A DNA stretch of 64,000 nucleotides, taken from the NCBI GenBank assembly GCA_036383255.1, contig DASVOS010000010.1, positions 109,347 to 173,346 of the forward strand, in the 5' to 3' direction. Positions 42,891-50,264 of this stretch are shown here, piece by piece. Source of the stretch: Gammaproteobacteria bacterium (GTDB lineage Bacteria > Pseudomonadota > Gammaproteobacteria > Natronospirales > REEB76). The first letter of the stretch is position 1; each line of letters starts with the position of its first letter. The notes beneath the pieces were generated by a model. It saw only the letters and a program-made list of their open reading frames with translations. It did not search any database and had not been told where the DNA came from. Position numbers and translations under genes: made by a program.

Positions 42891-43160
42891 GTCGCCTCGC
42901 TTGTTTCCGGCTGCCTTCACCTCCGCCAGACACCCAAATCCCCCATGGGCGCTGTTGGCGTAGTGCTTGGAGCTGCGGAAGTAGTACTTATGGGTGCCGG
43001 TGTTGAGCCACACGATCTTGTCCAGGGGACAGTGGATCCGGGCGCCGTCCTCGGAGTTGGAGAGATAGACGGTGGGTGGCGGAGCCTTCTTCGCAGCTGC
43101 CGCCACGGGGAGGGCCATACCCAGGCATAGGATCAGGGTCGTGATCATCAGTGTGCGCAT
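42885..43160 (-). CDS. small secreted protein, paralogue of 37886-38173
   Basis: 91 aa from ATG 43160 (Shine-Dalgarno GGGGAGG with 9-bp spacing). Signal peptide MRTLMITTLILCLGMALPVA plus AAA, cleaved near residue 23. The mature part has CPLDKIVWLNTGTHKYYFRS and YANSAHGGFGCLAEVKAAG, matching the paralogue at the CP-x-D-x-VWLNT block and at the C-terminal Cys. Two Cys may form a disulfide. Role unknown. Confidence 0.72.
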   Translation of the reverse strand: MRTLMITTLILCLGMALPVAAAAKKAPPPTVYLSNSEDGARIHCPLDKIVWLNTGTHKYYFRSSKHYANSAHGGFGCLAEVKAAGNKRGDS

Positions 43161-43229
43161 CGCATGTTTCCTCCCCAGGACGCTGGGAGCATACACCTGT
43201 CGAAGTCGGCTTCTTAATCTGGCTGGCGG

Positions 43230-43357
43230 AAGCCGCCAGCTTCCCCGCTTCGCTTCCTGCTACGTGGGCAGCATAGGGCAGGCTGTCCTGCCTGCCCGTT
43301 CGACCGCTTACAACACGCCTGTGGCGTGTGCGTGTGAGGGCGGTCTCACTGTGACTT
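43230..43357. repeat. intergenic repeat family 2, copy 2
   Basis: Homologue of 42525-42650 in the same orientation. Extra stem at the left (GGCGGAAGCCGCC), terminal hairpin GACCGCTTACAACACGCCTG...GGCGTGTGCGTGTGAGGGCGGTC. It fills the gap between the secreted-protein gene and the DUF3175 gene. Confidence 0.7.
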
Positions 43358-43422
43358 GGGTCACCGCTTTCCCGCTCCTCCGGGTCTAGCTTGCCGGAAT
43401 CCATCAGATCCCGAGGTGCACC

Positions 43423-43836
43423 ATGGCCGCACGCAAGAAGCCCCGCAGTCCCGCCCGCCGCAGTTCCCGCCATACCACCCGCCGCGTCACCCGCAAGAAG
43501 AAGGCCGCCCGGCGCCCGCGGCGCTGGTCCGCCCGGGTGACCCGCACCAGCCACGCCATGGACACGAAGCCCGGCATCTTCAAGTCCAGCGACCCGGACA
43601 AGATCGCCGGCTCGCTGCTCAGGTCCGCCCGCCGCAGCAAGACCCGCAAGACCACGCCCTACCAGTCGGCCATGTCGCTGCTGAACTTCTACGAGAACCG
43701 GGGCGGCCGGAACCTAGGCAAGGGCAAGAAGCGGGTGCTGGAACGGGCGAAGGATTCCCTGCGGGAGAAGGCGGGACGGGCCAAGGGGAAGAAGAAGGCC
43801 TTGAGCCGCACGCGCCGGCGTTCGCGCAGCCGTTAG
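43423..43836 (+). CDS. DUF3175 protein with basic N-terminus
   Basis: 137 aa. Residues 1-40 are almost all Arg/Lys/Ser/Thr (ARKKPRSPARRSSRHTTRRV). The DUF3175 core follows: TSHAMDTKPGIFKSSDPDKI near 43-62, LLRSARRSKTRKTTPYQSAM near 65-84, LLNFYENRGGRNL near 86-98. The C-terminal 40 residues are again basic (KKALSRTRRRSRSR). It is very likely nucleic-acid binding or nucleoid-associated; the function is unknown. Its composition links it with the two Lys-rich microproteins nearby. Confidence 0.8.
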   Translation: MAARKKPRSPARRSSRHTTRRVTRKKKAARRPRRWSARVTRTSHAMDTKPGIFKSSDPDKIAGSLLRSARRSKTRKTTPYQSAMSLLNFYENRGGRNLGKGKKRVLERAKDSLREKAGRAKGKKKALSRTRRRSRSR

Positions 43837-43892
43837 AGCAGGAAGATCGAAGCCACCGATCCGGACTGGATTACCGGCGGCACCCCGCCGCT

Positions 43893-44552
43893 TCAGCGTT
43901 TGATGGTCTCGACCCTGTCTTCATAGGCGATCAGCAGCACATCGGCGGGCCTTCTGGCGAAGATGCCCACGCACACCACCCCGGCGAGGGCGCCGATCTC
44001 GGCTTCCATCTTGGGCGGGTCCAGGATCTTGAGGTTGTGCACGTCGAGGATGTGGTTGCCGTTGTCGGTGGTGAAGCCCTGGCGCCACTCCGGTTGGCCG
44101 CCGAGCTTCACGAGCTGCCGGGCCACATAGCTCCTGGCCATGGGGATCACTTCCACCGGCAGGGGGAATGCCCCCAGCACGTCCTTGAGCTTGGTGTCGT
44201 CGGCGATGCAGACGAAGCGCTTGGACGCCGCCGCCACGATCTTCTCGCGGGTGAGGGCGCCGCCGCCGCCCTTGATGAGCTGCAGGTGGCGGTTGGCCTC
44301 GTCGGCCCCGTCCACGTACACGGAGATATCGCCGGCGCTGTTGAGGTCCAGCACCGGGATGCCGAGCGCCTTCAGGCGCTGGGTGCTGGCTTCGGAGCTG
44401 GAGACGGCGCCTTCGAGGCGGCCCTTGATGGGACCCAAGGCGTCTATGAAGTGGTTGACGGTGGAACCGGTGCCGACGCCGACGATGCGGGCGTCATCCA
44501 GGTAGGCGAGGGCGGCTTGGGCGGCCCGTTTCTTGCGTTCATCGGCGCTCAT
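43893..44552 (-). CDS. rpiA: ribose-5-phosphate isomerase A
   Basis: 219 aa. Substrate-phosphate loop [16 protein letters not shown] (near residues 24-39), [16 protein letters not shown] near 52-67, catalytic Asp/Glu region [20 protein letters not shown] near 79-98 and LTREKIVA. Interconverts ribose-5-P and ribulose-5-P; with rpe at 21.6 kb it completes the isomerase steps of the pentose phosphate pathway. Monocistronic; copy D of the palindromic element lies upstream. Confidence 0.97.
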   Translation of the reverse strand: MSADERKKRAAQAALAYLDDARIVGVGTGSTVNHFIDALGPIKGRLEGAVSSSEASTQRLKALGIPVLDLNSAGDISVYVDGADEANRHLQLIKGGGGALTREKIVAAASKRFVCIADDTKLKDVLGAFPLPVEVIPMARSYVARQLVKLGGQPEWRQGFTTDNGNHILDVHNLKILDPPKMEAEIGALAGVVCVGIFARRPADVLLIAYEDRVETIKR

Positions 44553-44577
44553 CGTGAACCTCTAGTCAGGTGCAATA

Positions 44578-44711
44578 AGACTACCTGAAACGATGGATTT
44601 TGACCCTCGGGCGAGGCGCCGAGGGCCGAGTGAGCGGAGCGTACTCTAGTACGTGAGCATCGCGAGAGCCCGAAGGCAACGAAGCCCGGGGGCAAAAGAC
44701 ACGTTTCAGGG
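44578..44711. repeat. dispersed palindromic element, copy D
   Basis: Outer inverted repeat CCTGAAACG (44583-44591 region) / CGTTTCAGG (44702-44710), then ATGGATTTTGACCCTCGGGC / GCCCGGGGGCAAAAGACA, and an apical palindrome GCGTACTCTAGTACGTGAGC (44639-44658). Same plan as copies A and C with different stem bases. It lies between rpiA and the Lys-rich gene. Confidence 0.75.
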
Positions 44712-44715
44712 ACAA

Positions 44716-44757
44716 AAAAATAGGCCGGCAATGAGCCGGCCTATTCTTTGTAAGTAG
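44716..44757 (-). terminator. terminator of the Lys-rich protein gene
   Basis: AATAGGCCGGC-AATGA-GCCGGCCTATT with an A7 run on the left (T-run for the minus strand). 11-bp stem; probably bidirectional with the TTCTTTG on the right. Confidence 0.85.
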
Positions 44758-44770
44758 CCTTTCGGGCTAG

Positions 44771-44947
44771 TTACATAGGCATCATTGCTGCCTTTCTACG
44801 GCGCTTCTTGCCGCCCTTCTTCTTGGCGCGGCGCTTCTTGCCGCCAGCCTTCTTCTTGGCGCGGCGCTTTTTGCCGCCAGCCTTCTTGGTGGCCTTCTTC
44901 TTGCGTTTGGCAGCAACCTTGGTCTTCATCTTTGCTTTCTTAGCCAT
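44771..44947 (-). CDS. 58-aa lysine/arginine-rich protein (histone H1-like repeats)
   Basis: From ATG 44947 with Shine-Dalgarno GGGAGG. MAKKAKMKTKVAAKRKKKAT is followed by three near-identical units KKAGGKKRRAK (the third is KKGGKKRRRK) and the end AAMMPM. The direct repeats are also visible at the DNA level (CTTCTTGGCGCGGCGCTTCT, then TGCCGCC). Such proteins resemble the C-terminal tail of eukaryotic H1 and of bacterial H1-like proteins (HctB, AlgP, BphH1) and condense DNA. Own promoter region of AT-rich sequence (44960-45040). Related to the 23-aa gene at 42683. Confidence 0.75.
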   Translation of the reverse strand: MAKKAKMKTKVAAKRKKKATKKAGGKKRRAKKKAGGKKRRAKKKGGKKRRRKAAMMPM

Positions 44948-45126
44948 GATTGTGATCCTCCCGGTTAAAGATAGATATATATCTGTCTTAACACGCTCCT
45001 GAGTATATACAAGAAAAAATAAATTTCCAGTTTTCAACAGAAGAATCTTGACCGCTCAACATGCGTGTGCATCGTGCATCGATCGCGCGAAATGCATCCG
45101 CGAGCGCGCATCGGGAGCGCGCAGCG

Positions 45127-45594
45127 TCACTTCGCGTGCGCCAACTTGAGGATCGCGTTCCACTCCGCCGGCGTCACCGCGGTGATGGAGAGACGGTTGC
45201 CGCGGCGCAGTATCTGCAGCGTCTTGAGAGCGGCGGAACCCCGCAATTCCTGCAGCAAAACCGGGTGTTTGAAGGTCTCCTTGAGCGTCACGTCCACCGC
45301 GTACCAGCGCGGGCTCTCGCGCGTGCTCTTGGGGTCGTGGTACTCGTCCTTGGGGTCGAACTGGGTGGCATCCGGGTGCGCGGCGCCGCTCACCTCCATC
45401 ACGCCGTAGATGCCGGGCTCGGGGCAGCTGGAGTGATAGAAGAACGCCAGATCTTTTTTTTGGAAATCGTCCCGCAGGAGGTTCCGCACCTGGTAGTTGC
45501 GCACGCCGGTCCAGCTCGCGGTGCGCTTGGGTGACTCGGCGAGATGCTCGATGCCGAACACATCCGGTTCCGATTTCATGAGCCAGTAGTTCAT
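45127..45594 (-). CDS. EVE-domain protein
   Basis: 155 aa. Starts MNYWLMKSEPDVFGIEHL, the EVE signature (W-L-x-K-x-E-P), with WTGVRNYQVRNLLRDDFQKK near residues 28-47 and FYHSSCPEPGIYGVMEVSG near 52-70. EVE/PUA-like domains bind modified bases such as 5-methyl- or hydroxymethyl-cytosine, or RNA. Stand-alone copies near fau and 6S RNA are common in proteobacteria. It is 17 bp downstream of fau. Confidence 0.92.
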   Translation of the reverse strand: MNYWLMKSEPDVFGIEHLAESPKRTASWTGVRNYQVRNLLRDDFQKKDLAFFYHSSCPEPGIYGVMEVSGAAHPDATQFDPKDEYHDPKSTRESPRWYAVDVTLKETFKHPVLLQELRGSAALKTLQILRRGNRLSITAVTPAEWNAILKLAHAK

Positions 45595-45611
45595 GCGGTC
45601 CTTCGGGCGTC

Positions 45612-46196
45612 TTAGAGGGGTGAGAAGGGGTAAAACTGTTGCTCTGTCGCAACGCCATGCAGCGGCACGTCCCAGGATTCGGCGCCGAGCGCGTCCACCT
45701 TCTGGCAGTCGTAGGCGTAGCCGATGAGCAGCGGACGCGGCGCCTGCATGCGCTTCAGGAAGCCGAAGGTGCGGTCGTAGAAGCCGGCGCCCATGCCGAG
45801 GCGGTTGCCTTCGAGGTCGAAGCCGACGAGCGGCGTCACCACCAGGTCCATGTCCTTGGCCATGCGGCCACCCTCGGCGGACACGGGTTCAGGGATGCCG
45901 AAGCGGTTGGTGGCGAGCTGCGAGTCCGGCAGGTAGAGACGGAAGGACATGGGCCCTTCCTTCGGCGGCAGCACCGGCAGGTACACCTCGCGGCCGTCGC
46001 TGCGGGCGCGCATCACGAACGGCGTGGGATCCAGCTCGCCGTCCATGGCGAGGTACACCGCGATGCGGCGCGCGTCGCGGTAGGCGGGGCTTCCGCAGAG
46101 GGTGAGGGCGGCGGCCACGGAGGCCAGGCGGCGCGCCTCGGGCGTGAGCGCGCGGCGGTCGGCGCGCAACTGCCGGCGCAGCGCGTCGCGCGTCAT
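45612..46196 (-). CDS. fau: 5-formyltetrahydrofolate cyclo-ligase
   Basis: 194 aa from ATG 46196 (MTRDALRRQLRADRRALTPE). An upstream in-frame ATG (46232) lies within the 3' arm of 6S RNA and is less likely. Nucleotide/substrate features: TLCGSPAYRDARRIAVYLAM near 35-54, RLGMGAGFYDRTFGFLK near 143-159, GYAYDCQKVD near 170. Converts 5-formyl-THF to methenyl-THF (ygfA in E. coli). The 6S RNA-fau transcript arrangement (ssrS-ygfA) is conserved across gammaproteobacteria. Confidence 0.9.
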   Translation of the reverse strand: MTRDALRRQLRADRRALTPEARRLASVAAALTLCGSPAYRDARRIAVYLAMDGELDPTPFVMRARSDGREVYLPVLPPKEGPMSFRLYLPDSQLATNRFGIPEPVSAEGGRMAKDMDLVVTPLVGFDLEGNRLGMGAGFYDRTFGFLKRMQAPRPLLIGYAYDCQKVDALGAESWDVPLHGVATEQQFYPFSPL

Positions 46197-46214
46197 GCCG
46201 GCAGCGGGGGGAAT

Positions 46215-46412
46215 GAGGGGTACCTTCCGCATGTGCCGTTATAGGCCATTCCCTTGAACCGGAGGTCCAAGTGGGACGAGCGGGGACGCTTTAGGCTTTC
46301 CACTGCGAGGTGGACATGCACACCGACATCACCAGACCCTATCCCGGGGTATTGAATTAGGCTCAAGGGGTTACCCGGCCCGTATCGAACACCGCAGAAG
46401 ATACCGAGGATT
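46215..46412 (-). ncRNA. ssrS: 6S RNA
   Basis: Position between zapA and fau and the sequence both fit. On the minus strand the 5' arm GGTATCTTCTGCGGTG (starting near 46408) pairs with the 3' arm CACATGCGGAAGGTACC (ending near 46219). Conserved pieces: CCCCTTGAGCC after the 5' arm, the central bubble side GGTGTGCATGTCCACC with GGAAAGCCTAAAG, and TTGGACCTCCGGTTCAAGG near the 3' side (compare the CCTTGAACC/GGTTCAAGG region of E. coli). A promoter TTGAAA-N17-CATGTT lies just upstream. Ends are approximate. 6S RNA sequesters sigma-70 RNA polymerase in stationary phase. Confidence 0.82.
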
Positions 46413-46487
46413 AACATGCGCCCGTTTAGGACCGCTTTCAAGCTTGACAGGTCGTGCCGTAAAGGCAGCCGGGAGGCCGCGGACGGT

Positions 46488-46790
46488 CTAGTGATGAGCG
46501 CCTAAAGCGCCCGCGAGGGCATCGTTGAGGATGCGGATGCGGCCCAGCATGCGCTCGTCCGCCTTCAGGCTGGTGTTGCGGCCCTGGAGCATGTCGTTGC
46601 AGACGTTCAGGGCGGCCATCACGGCGATGCGGTCCATGCCCACCACCTTCCCGCTGTCCCGGATCTCGCGCATCTTGCGGTTGAGCATCTCGGCGGACTC
46701 CAGGAGCGCCTCGCGCTCTTCCTCCGGGCAGGCCACCTGATATTCCTTGTCCAGGAGCCGCACCGTGACGCGCTGCAGGTCGTCGTTCAT
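46488..46790 (-). CDS. zapA: cell-division protein ZapA
   Basis: 100 aa from ATG 46790 (MNDDLQRVTVRLLDKEYQVA). N-terminal beta domain with CPEEEREALLESAEMLNRKM near 20-39, then a coiled coil with VMAALNVCNDMLQ near 57-69. Binds and bundles FtsZ. Overlaps the upstream coiled-coil gene by ATGA (46787-46790); 6S RNA follows. Confidence 0.93.
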   Translation of the reverse strand: MNDDLQRVTVRLLDKEYQVACPEEEREALLESAEMLNRKMREIRDSGKVVGMDRIAVMAALNVCNDMLQGRNTSLKADERMLGRIRILNDALAGALGAHH

Positions 46791-47020
46791 GCGCTCTCCT
46801 CCAGGGACTTGAGGCGGGAGATCATGGCTTCCACGCGGCCGCGCACCTCGTCGTTCTTGGCGAGGAGGTTGGCGCGCTCGGTGGTCAGGGATTCCAGCCG
46901 CTCCCGCAGGGAGTGGTTCTCGCCATCCAGCTTGCCGACCTTGCCGACCAGCTCCTGGACGCGGGTCTCGAGGCGCTTGAGTTCCTGGTCGAGGAGGGCG
47001 CGGGCTTTTTCTGTGCTCAT
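46787..47020 (-). CDS. ZapB-like coiled-coil protein (TIGR02449 type)
   Basis: 77 aa from ATG 47020 (MSTEKARALLDQELKRLETR). Almost entirely a coiled coil with heptads (LVGKVGKLDGENHSLRERLE and LTTERANLLAKNDEVRGRVE). This family always sits before zapA in gammaproteobacteria and is thought to work like ZapB at the division ring. ATGA overlap with zapA. Divergent from ygfB. Confidence 0.88.
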   Translation of the reverse strand: MSTEKARALLDQELKRLETRVQELVGKVGKLDGENHSLRERLESLTTERANLLAKNDEVRGRVEAMISRLKSLEESA

Positions 47021-47129
47021 GGCGGGCGAATATAGGCAGAACACCGATGCCGGTCAACGCATATGAGAGTGGGAGGCGCCCGGCGCGGGGGTGTACGATA
47101 TGCACAGCCTCCAAGCCCGCACGGGACGC

Positions 47130-47696
47130 ATGTCCGCCACCGATTTCCACGACCTCGACGAGAGCCTGCGGCGCGCCGGCGCTGCCTGCGACGCGCCCGA
47201 GTCCCACGGCATGCTGTGCGGCGCGCTCTGCGCCGGGGTGGACGAGGCCGGCGACTGGCTGGACCAGCTCCTGGACCAGGCGAACGGCCCGGAGGAGGCG
47301 CAGGAGGCCTGTCGGCGCCTGCTCAGTGACCTCTGCGATGACACCCGCAAGCGCCTGCGCGCCGGCGCGCTGGAGTTCGCGCCGCTCCTGCCCGATGACG
47401 AGACGGGCCTCGCGGACCGCACCGACGCCCTGGGCGAGTGGTGCCAGGGTTTCCTGTTCGGCATGGGGCTCGCGGGCGACGCGCTCAAGCTGGACGGGCT
47501 CAGCCCGGAGACGGGCGAGGTGCTGAAGGACATGAACGAGATCGCCCAGGCCGGCTTCGAGGGCGAGGACAGCGACGAGGACGAGACCGCCTACGCCGAG
47601 ATCGTGGAATACGTGCGGGTGGGCGTGCAGTTGCTCTACGAAGAGTTACAGCCCGTCCCGCCGTCCACCATGCCGGCATCCGAGACTTTGCACTAG
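47130..47696 (+). CDS. ygfB: UPF0149 family protein YgfB
   Basis: 188 aa from ATG 47130 (MSATDFHDLDESLRRAGAAC); the frame stays open to 47091. All-helical family with ESHGMLCGALCAG near residues 25-37, LGEWCQGFLFGMGLAG near 103-118 and EDSDEDETAYAEIVEYVRVG near 146-165. In Pseudomonas YgfB modulates peptidoglycan-recycling/AmpC expression through AlpA. First gene of the conserved ygfB-pepP-ubiH-ubiI operon. Confidence 0.92.
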   Translation: MSATDFHDLDESLRRAGAACDAPESHGMLCGALCAGVDEAGDWLDQLLDQANGPEEAQEACRRLLSDLCDDTRKRLRAGALEFAPLLPDDETGLADRTDALGEWCQGFLFGMGLAGDALKLDGLSPETGEVLKDMNEIAQAGFEGEDSDEDETAYAEIVEYVRVGVQLLYEELQPVPPSTMPASETLH

Positions 47697-47711
47697 GAGC
47701 CGGACCGCGCG

Positions 47712-49025
47712 ATGCAGCAGCCAGAGTTCGCCCGCCGCCGCAAGGACCTCATGCGCATGATGGGGCGCGGCGCCATCGCCATCGTGCCCGCCGCCCGCGA
47801 GAAGATCCGCAACCGCGACAGCCACTACCCTTTCCGCCAGGACTCGGACTTCCACTACCTCACGGGCTTCCCCGAGCCGGACGCGGTGGCGGTGCTGGTG
47901 CCGGGGCGGGACCACGCGGAGTACATCCTGTTCTGCCGGGACCGGGACCCGGTGATGGAGACCTGGAACGGCCGGCGCGCCGGTCCCGAGGGCGCCACCC
48001 GGACCTACGGCGCGGACGACGCCTTCCCGGTGGGCGACATCGACGAGATCCTGCCGCACCTCATGGAGAACTGCGACCGGGTGTTCTACACCATGGGCGC
48101 CTCCCCCGAGTTCGACAAGCACGTGATCGCCTGGGTGAACCAGCTCAAGGCCCAGAATCGCCAGGGCATCCACCCGCCCCAGGAGTTCGTGGCGCTGGAC
48201 CACCTCTTGCACGACATGCGTCTCTACAAGAGCAAGGCGGAAGCGGAGGCCATGCGCGCGGCCGCGCGGGTCTCGGTGTCCGCCCATGAGCGCGCCATGC
48301 GCGCCTGCCGCCCCGGCATGAACGAGGGCGAGCTGGAGGCGGAGTTCCTGCACGAGTTCCGCCGCCACGGCGGCACCGCCGCCTACAACCCCATCGTGGG
48401 CGGCGGCGAGAACGGCTGCATCCTGCACTACAACGAGAACAACCAGCCGCTCCGTGACGGCGACCTGGTGCTGATCGACGCCGCCTGCGAGCTGGACTGC
48501 TACGCCTCGGACATCACTCGCACCTTCCCGGTGAACGGACGCTACTCGCCGGAGCAGCGCGCGGTGTACGACCTGGTGCTGAAGTCGCAGCTCGCCGCCA
48601 TCGACAAGGCGCGCCCGGGCGAGCACTGGAACGCGCCCCACGAGGAGGCGGTGAAGGTGCTGACGGCGGGCCTCGTGAAGCTGGAGCTCCTGAAGGGCTC
48701 CGTGTCCAAGCTCATCAAGGACGAGGCCTACAAGACCTTCTACATGCACCGCACCGGCCACTGGCTGGGGCTCGACGTGCACGACGTGGGCGACTACAAG
48801 GTGGGCGACGAGTGGCGCGAGCTGGAGCCCGGCATGGTGCTGACGGTGGAGCCCGGCCTCTACATCGCCCCCGGCACCAAGGGCGTGCCGAAGCGCTTCC
48901 AGGGCATCGGCGTGCGCATCGAGGACGACGTGCTGGTGACCAAGGGCGCGCCGGACGTGCTGACGGGCGCATTGGTGAAGGACGCGGACGAGATCGAGAC
49001 GCTGATGCAGCGGCGGCTTCTGTAA
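47712..49025 (+). CDS. pepP: Xaa-Pro aminopeptidase II
   Basis: 437 aa. N-terminal creatinase-type domain, C-terminal pita-bread catalytic domain with dinuclear Mn ligands: DAACELDCYASDITRTFP (two Asp, near 257-274), His in HRTGHWLGLDVHDVG near 347-361, Glu in TVEPGLYIAP near 379 and Glu in IGVRIEDDVL near 401. Removes N-terminal residues preceding proline. Placed between ygfB and ubiH as usual. Confidence 0.96.
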   Translation: MQQPEFARRRKDLMRMMGRGAIAIVPAAREKIRNRDSHYPFRQDSDFHYLTGFPEPDAVAVLVPGRDHAEYILFCRDRDPVMETWNGRRAGPEGATRTYGADDAFPVGDIDEILPHLMENCDRVFYTMGASPEFDKHVIAWVNQLKAQNRQGIHPPQEFVALDHLLHDMRLYKSKAEAEAMRAAARVSVSAHERAMRACRPGMNEGELEAEFLHEFRRHGGTAAYNPIVGGGENGCILHYNENNQPLRDGDLVLIDAACELDCYASDITRTFPVNGRYSPEQRAVYDLVLKSQLAAIDKARPGEHWNAPHEEAVKVLTAGLVKLELLKGSVSKLIKDEAYKTFYMHRTGHWLGLDVHDVGDYKVGDEWRELEPGMVLTVEPGLYIAPGTKGVPKRFQGIGVRIEDDVLVTKGAPDVLTGALVKDADEIETLMQRRLL

Positions 49026-49031
49026 GCGGCC

Positions 49032-50264
49032 ATGCCTGCCCAACCCCAGACTGAATTCGACCTGCTGATCGTGGGCGGCGGCCTCGTCGGGGCCAGCCTC
49101 GCCGCGGCGCTTGCACCGCTGCCATTGAAGCTCGCGGTGGTGGAAGCAGCACCTTTCGGCAGCCGCGGCCAGCCGAGCTTCGACGACCGCATCACCGCCC
49201 TCGCGGAGGGCAGCCGCCGCATCTATCAGGCCATGGGCGTGTGGCCCGGCCTCGCGCCGGAGGCGGCACCCATCCGCCGCATCCACGTCTCGGACAAGGG
49301 GCGCCTCGGCGCCACGCGCCTCAGCGCCGACGAGGCGAGGGTGGAGGCCCTGGGCTGGGTGACGCCGAACCGGCTCATAGGCAAGGCGCTCATGGAGTTC
49401 ATCGCTAGCCGGGACAACATCCGCCTGCTGGCGCCGGCCAAGCTCAAGTCCTTCAGCGCGGAAGCTGACCACGTGCAGGCCGAGATCGAAGCGGAGCAGC
49501 CCCTCACCGCCAGGGCACGGCTATTGATCGCGGCGGACGGCGCCCAATCGGAAATCCGCGCGAAGCTCGGCGTCGCCGCCGACCGCACGGATTACGCCCA
49601 GACCGCCATCGTCTGCAACGTACGGGTGGAACGGCCCGAGCCTGAGACCGCGTTCGAGCGTTTCGCCGACAGCGGTCCCATGGCGCTCTTGCCCATGGGC
49701 GGCGACAAGTACGGGTTCGTGTGGGTCACGGATACAGCGGCTGCGCCGGCCATCCTGGGCCTCGAAGATACCGACTTCGGGAGCCAAGCGGCGGCGGGAT
49801 TCGGCGGACGCTTCGGTAAGTTCCTGCAAGTGGGCAAGCGGGCGAGTTACCCCTTGAGCATGGTGCGCGCCCAGTCCCAGCAGGCGCCGCGCACGCTCAT
49901 CATCGGCAATGCCGCCCATGCGCTGCATCCCGTCGCGGCACAGGGTTTCAACCTCTCGCTACGGGACGTGGCCATGCTCGCCGAGGTGGTGGCGGACGCG
50001 CACCGAGGCGGTGAAGACATCGGCGCGCCGGAAGTGCTCTCGCGTTACGTGGACGCGCGTGGCGGAGACCAGAAGGGCACAGCGCTGTTCGCGGACATCC
50101 TGAATCGCGTGTTCGCCAACCCGCTCACCACCGTCGCCTTCGGCCGCAATGCCGGCCTCCTGGCCATGGAACTCATGCCCGCAGTGCGCGGTACGTTCCT
50201 CAAGCACAACATGGGTCTCGCGGGGCGCCTGCCGAGGCTGGCTCGCGGGTTGCCGCTGACATGA
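49032..50264 (+). CDS. ubiH: 2-octaprenyl-6-methoxyphenol hydroxylase
   Basis: 410 aa FAD monooxygenase. Dinucleotide loop LLIVGGGLVGASLAAALAPL near residues 11-30, DG motif RLLIAADGAQSEIRAKLG near 159-176, and IIGNAAHALHPVAAQGFNLS near 290-309, where the G-N-A-A form (instead of G-D) is the UbiH variant. Hydroxylates C1 of the ubiquinone ring. Starts 6 bp after pepP and overlaps ubiI (ATGA at 50261). Confidence 0.93.
   Translation: MPAQPQTEFDLLIVGGGLVGASLAAALAPLPLKLAVVEAAPFGSRGQPSFDDRITALAEGSRRIYQAMGVWPGLAPEAAPIRRIHVSDKGRLGATRLSADEARVEALGWVTPNRLIGKALMEFIASRDNIRLLAPAKLKSFSAEADHVQAEIEAEQPLTARARLLIAADGAQSEIRAKLGVAADRTDYAQTAIVCNVRVERPEPETAFERFADSGPMALLPMGGDKYGFVWVTDTAAAPAILGLEDTDFGSQAAAGFGGRFGKFLQVGKRASYPLSMVRAQSQQAPRTLIIGNAAHALHPVAAQGFNLSLRDVAMLAEVVADAHRGGEDIGAPEVLSRYVDARGGDQKGTALFADILNRVFANPLTTVAFGRNAGLLAMELMPAVRGTFLKHNMGLAGRLPRLARGLPLT

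Noticed and set aside
44960..45040. Extension of the Lys-rich protein to an upstream ATG at 45037
   Set aside because: The extra 30 residues cross an AT-rich promoter-like region, and a strong Shine-Dalgarno precedes ATG 44947.
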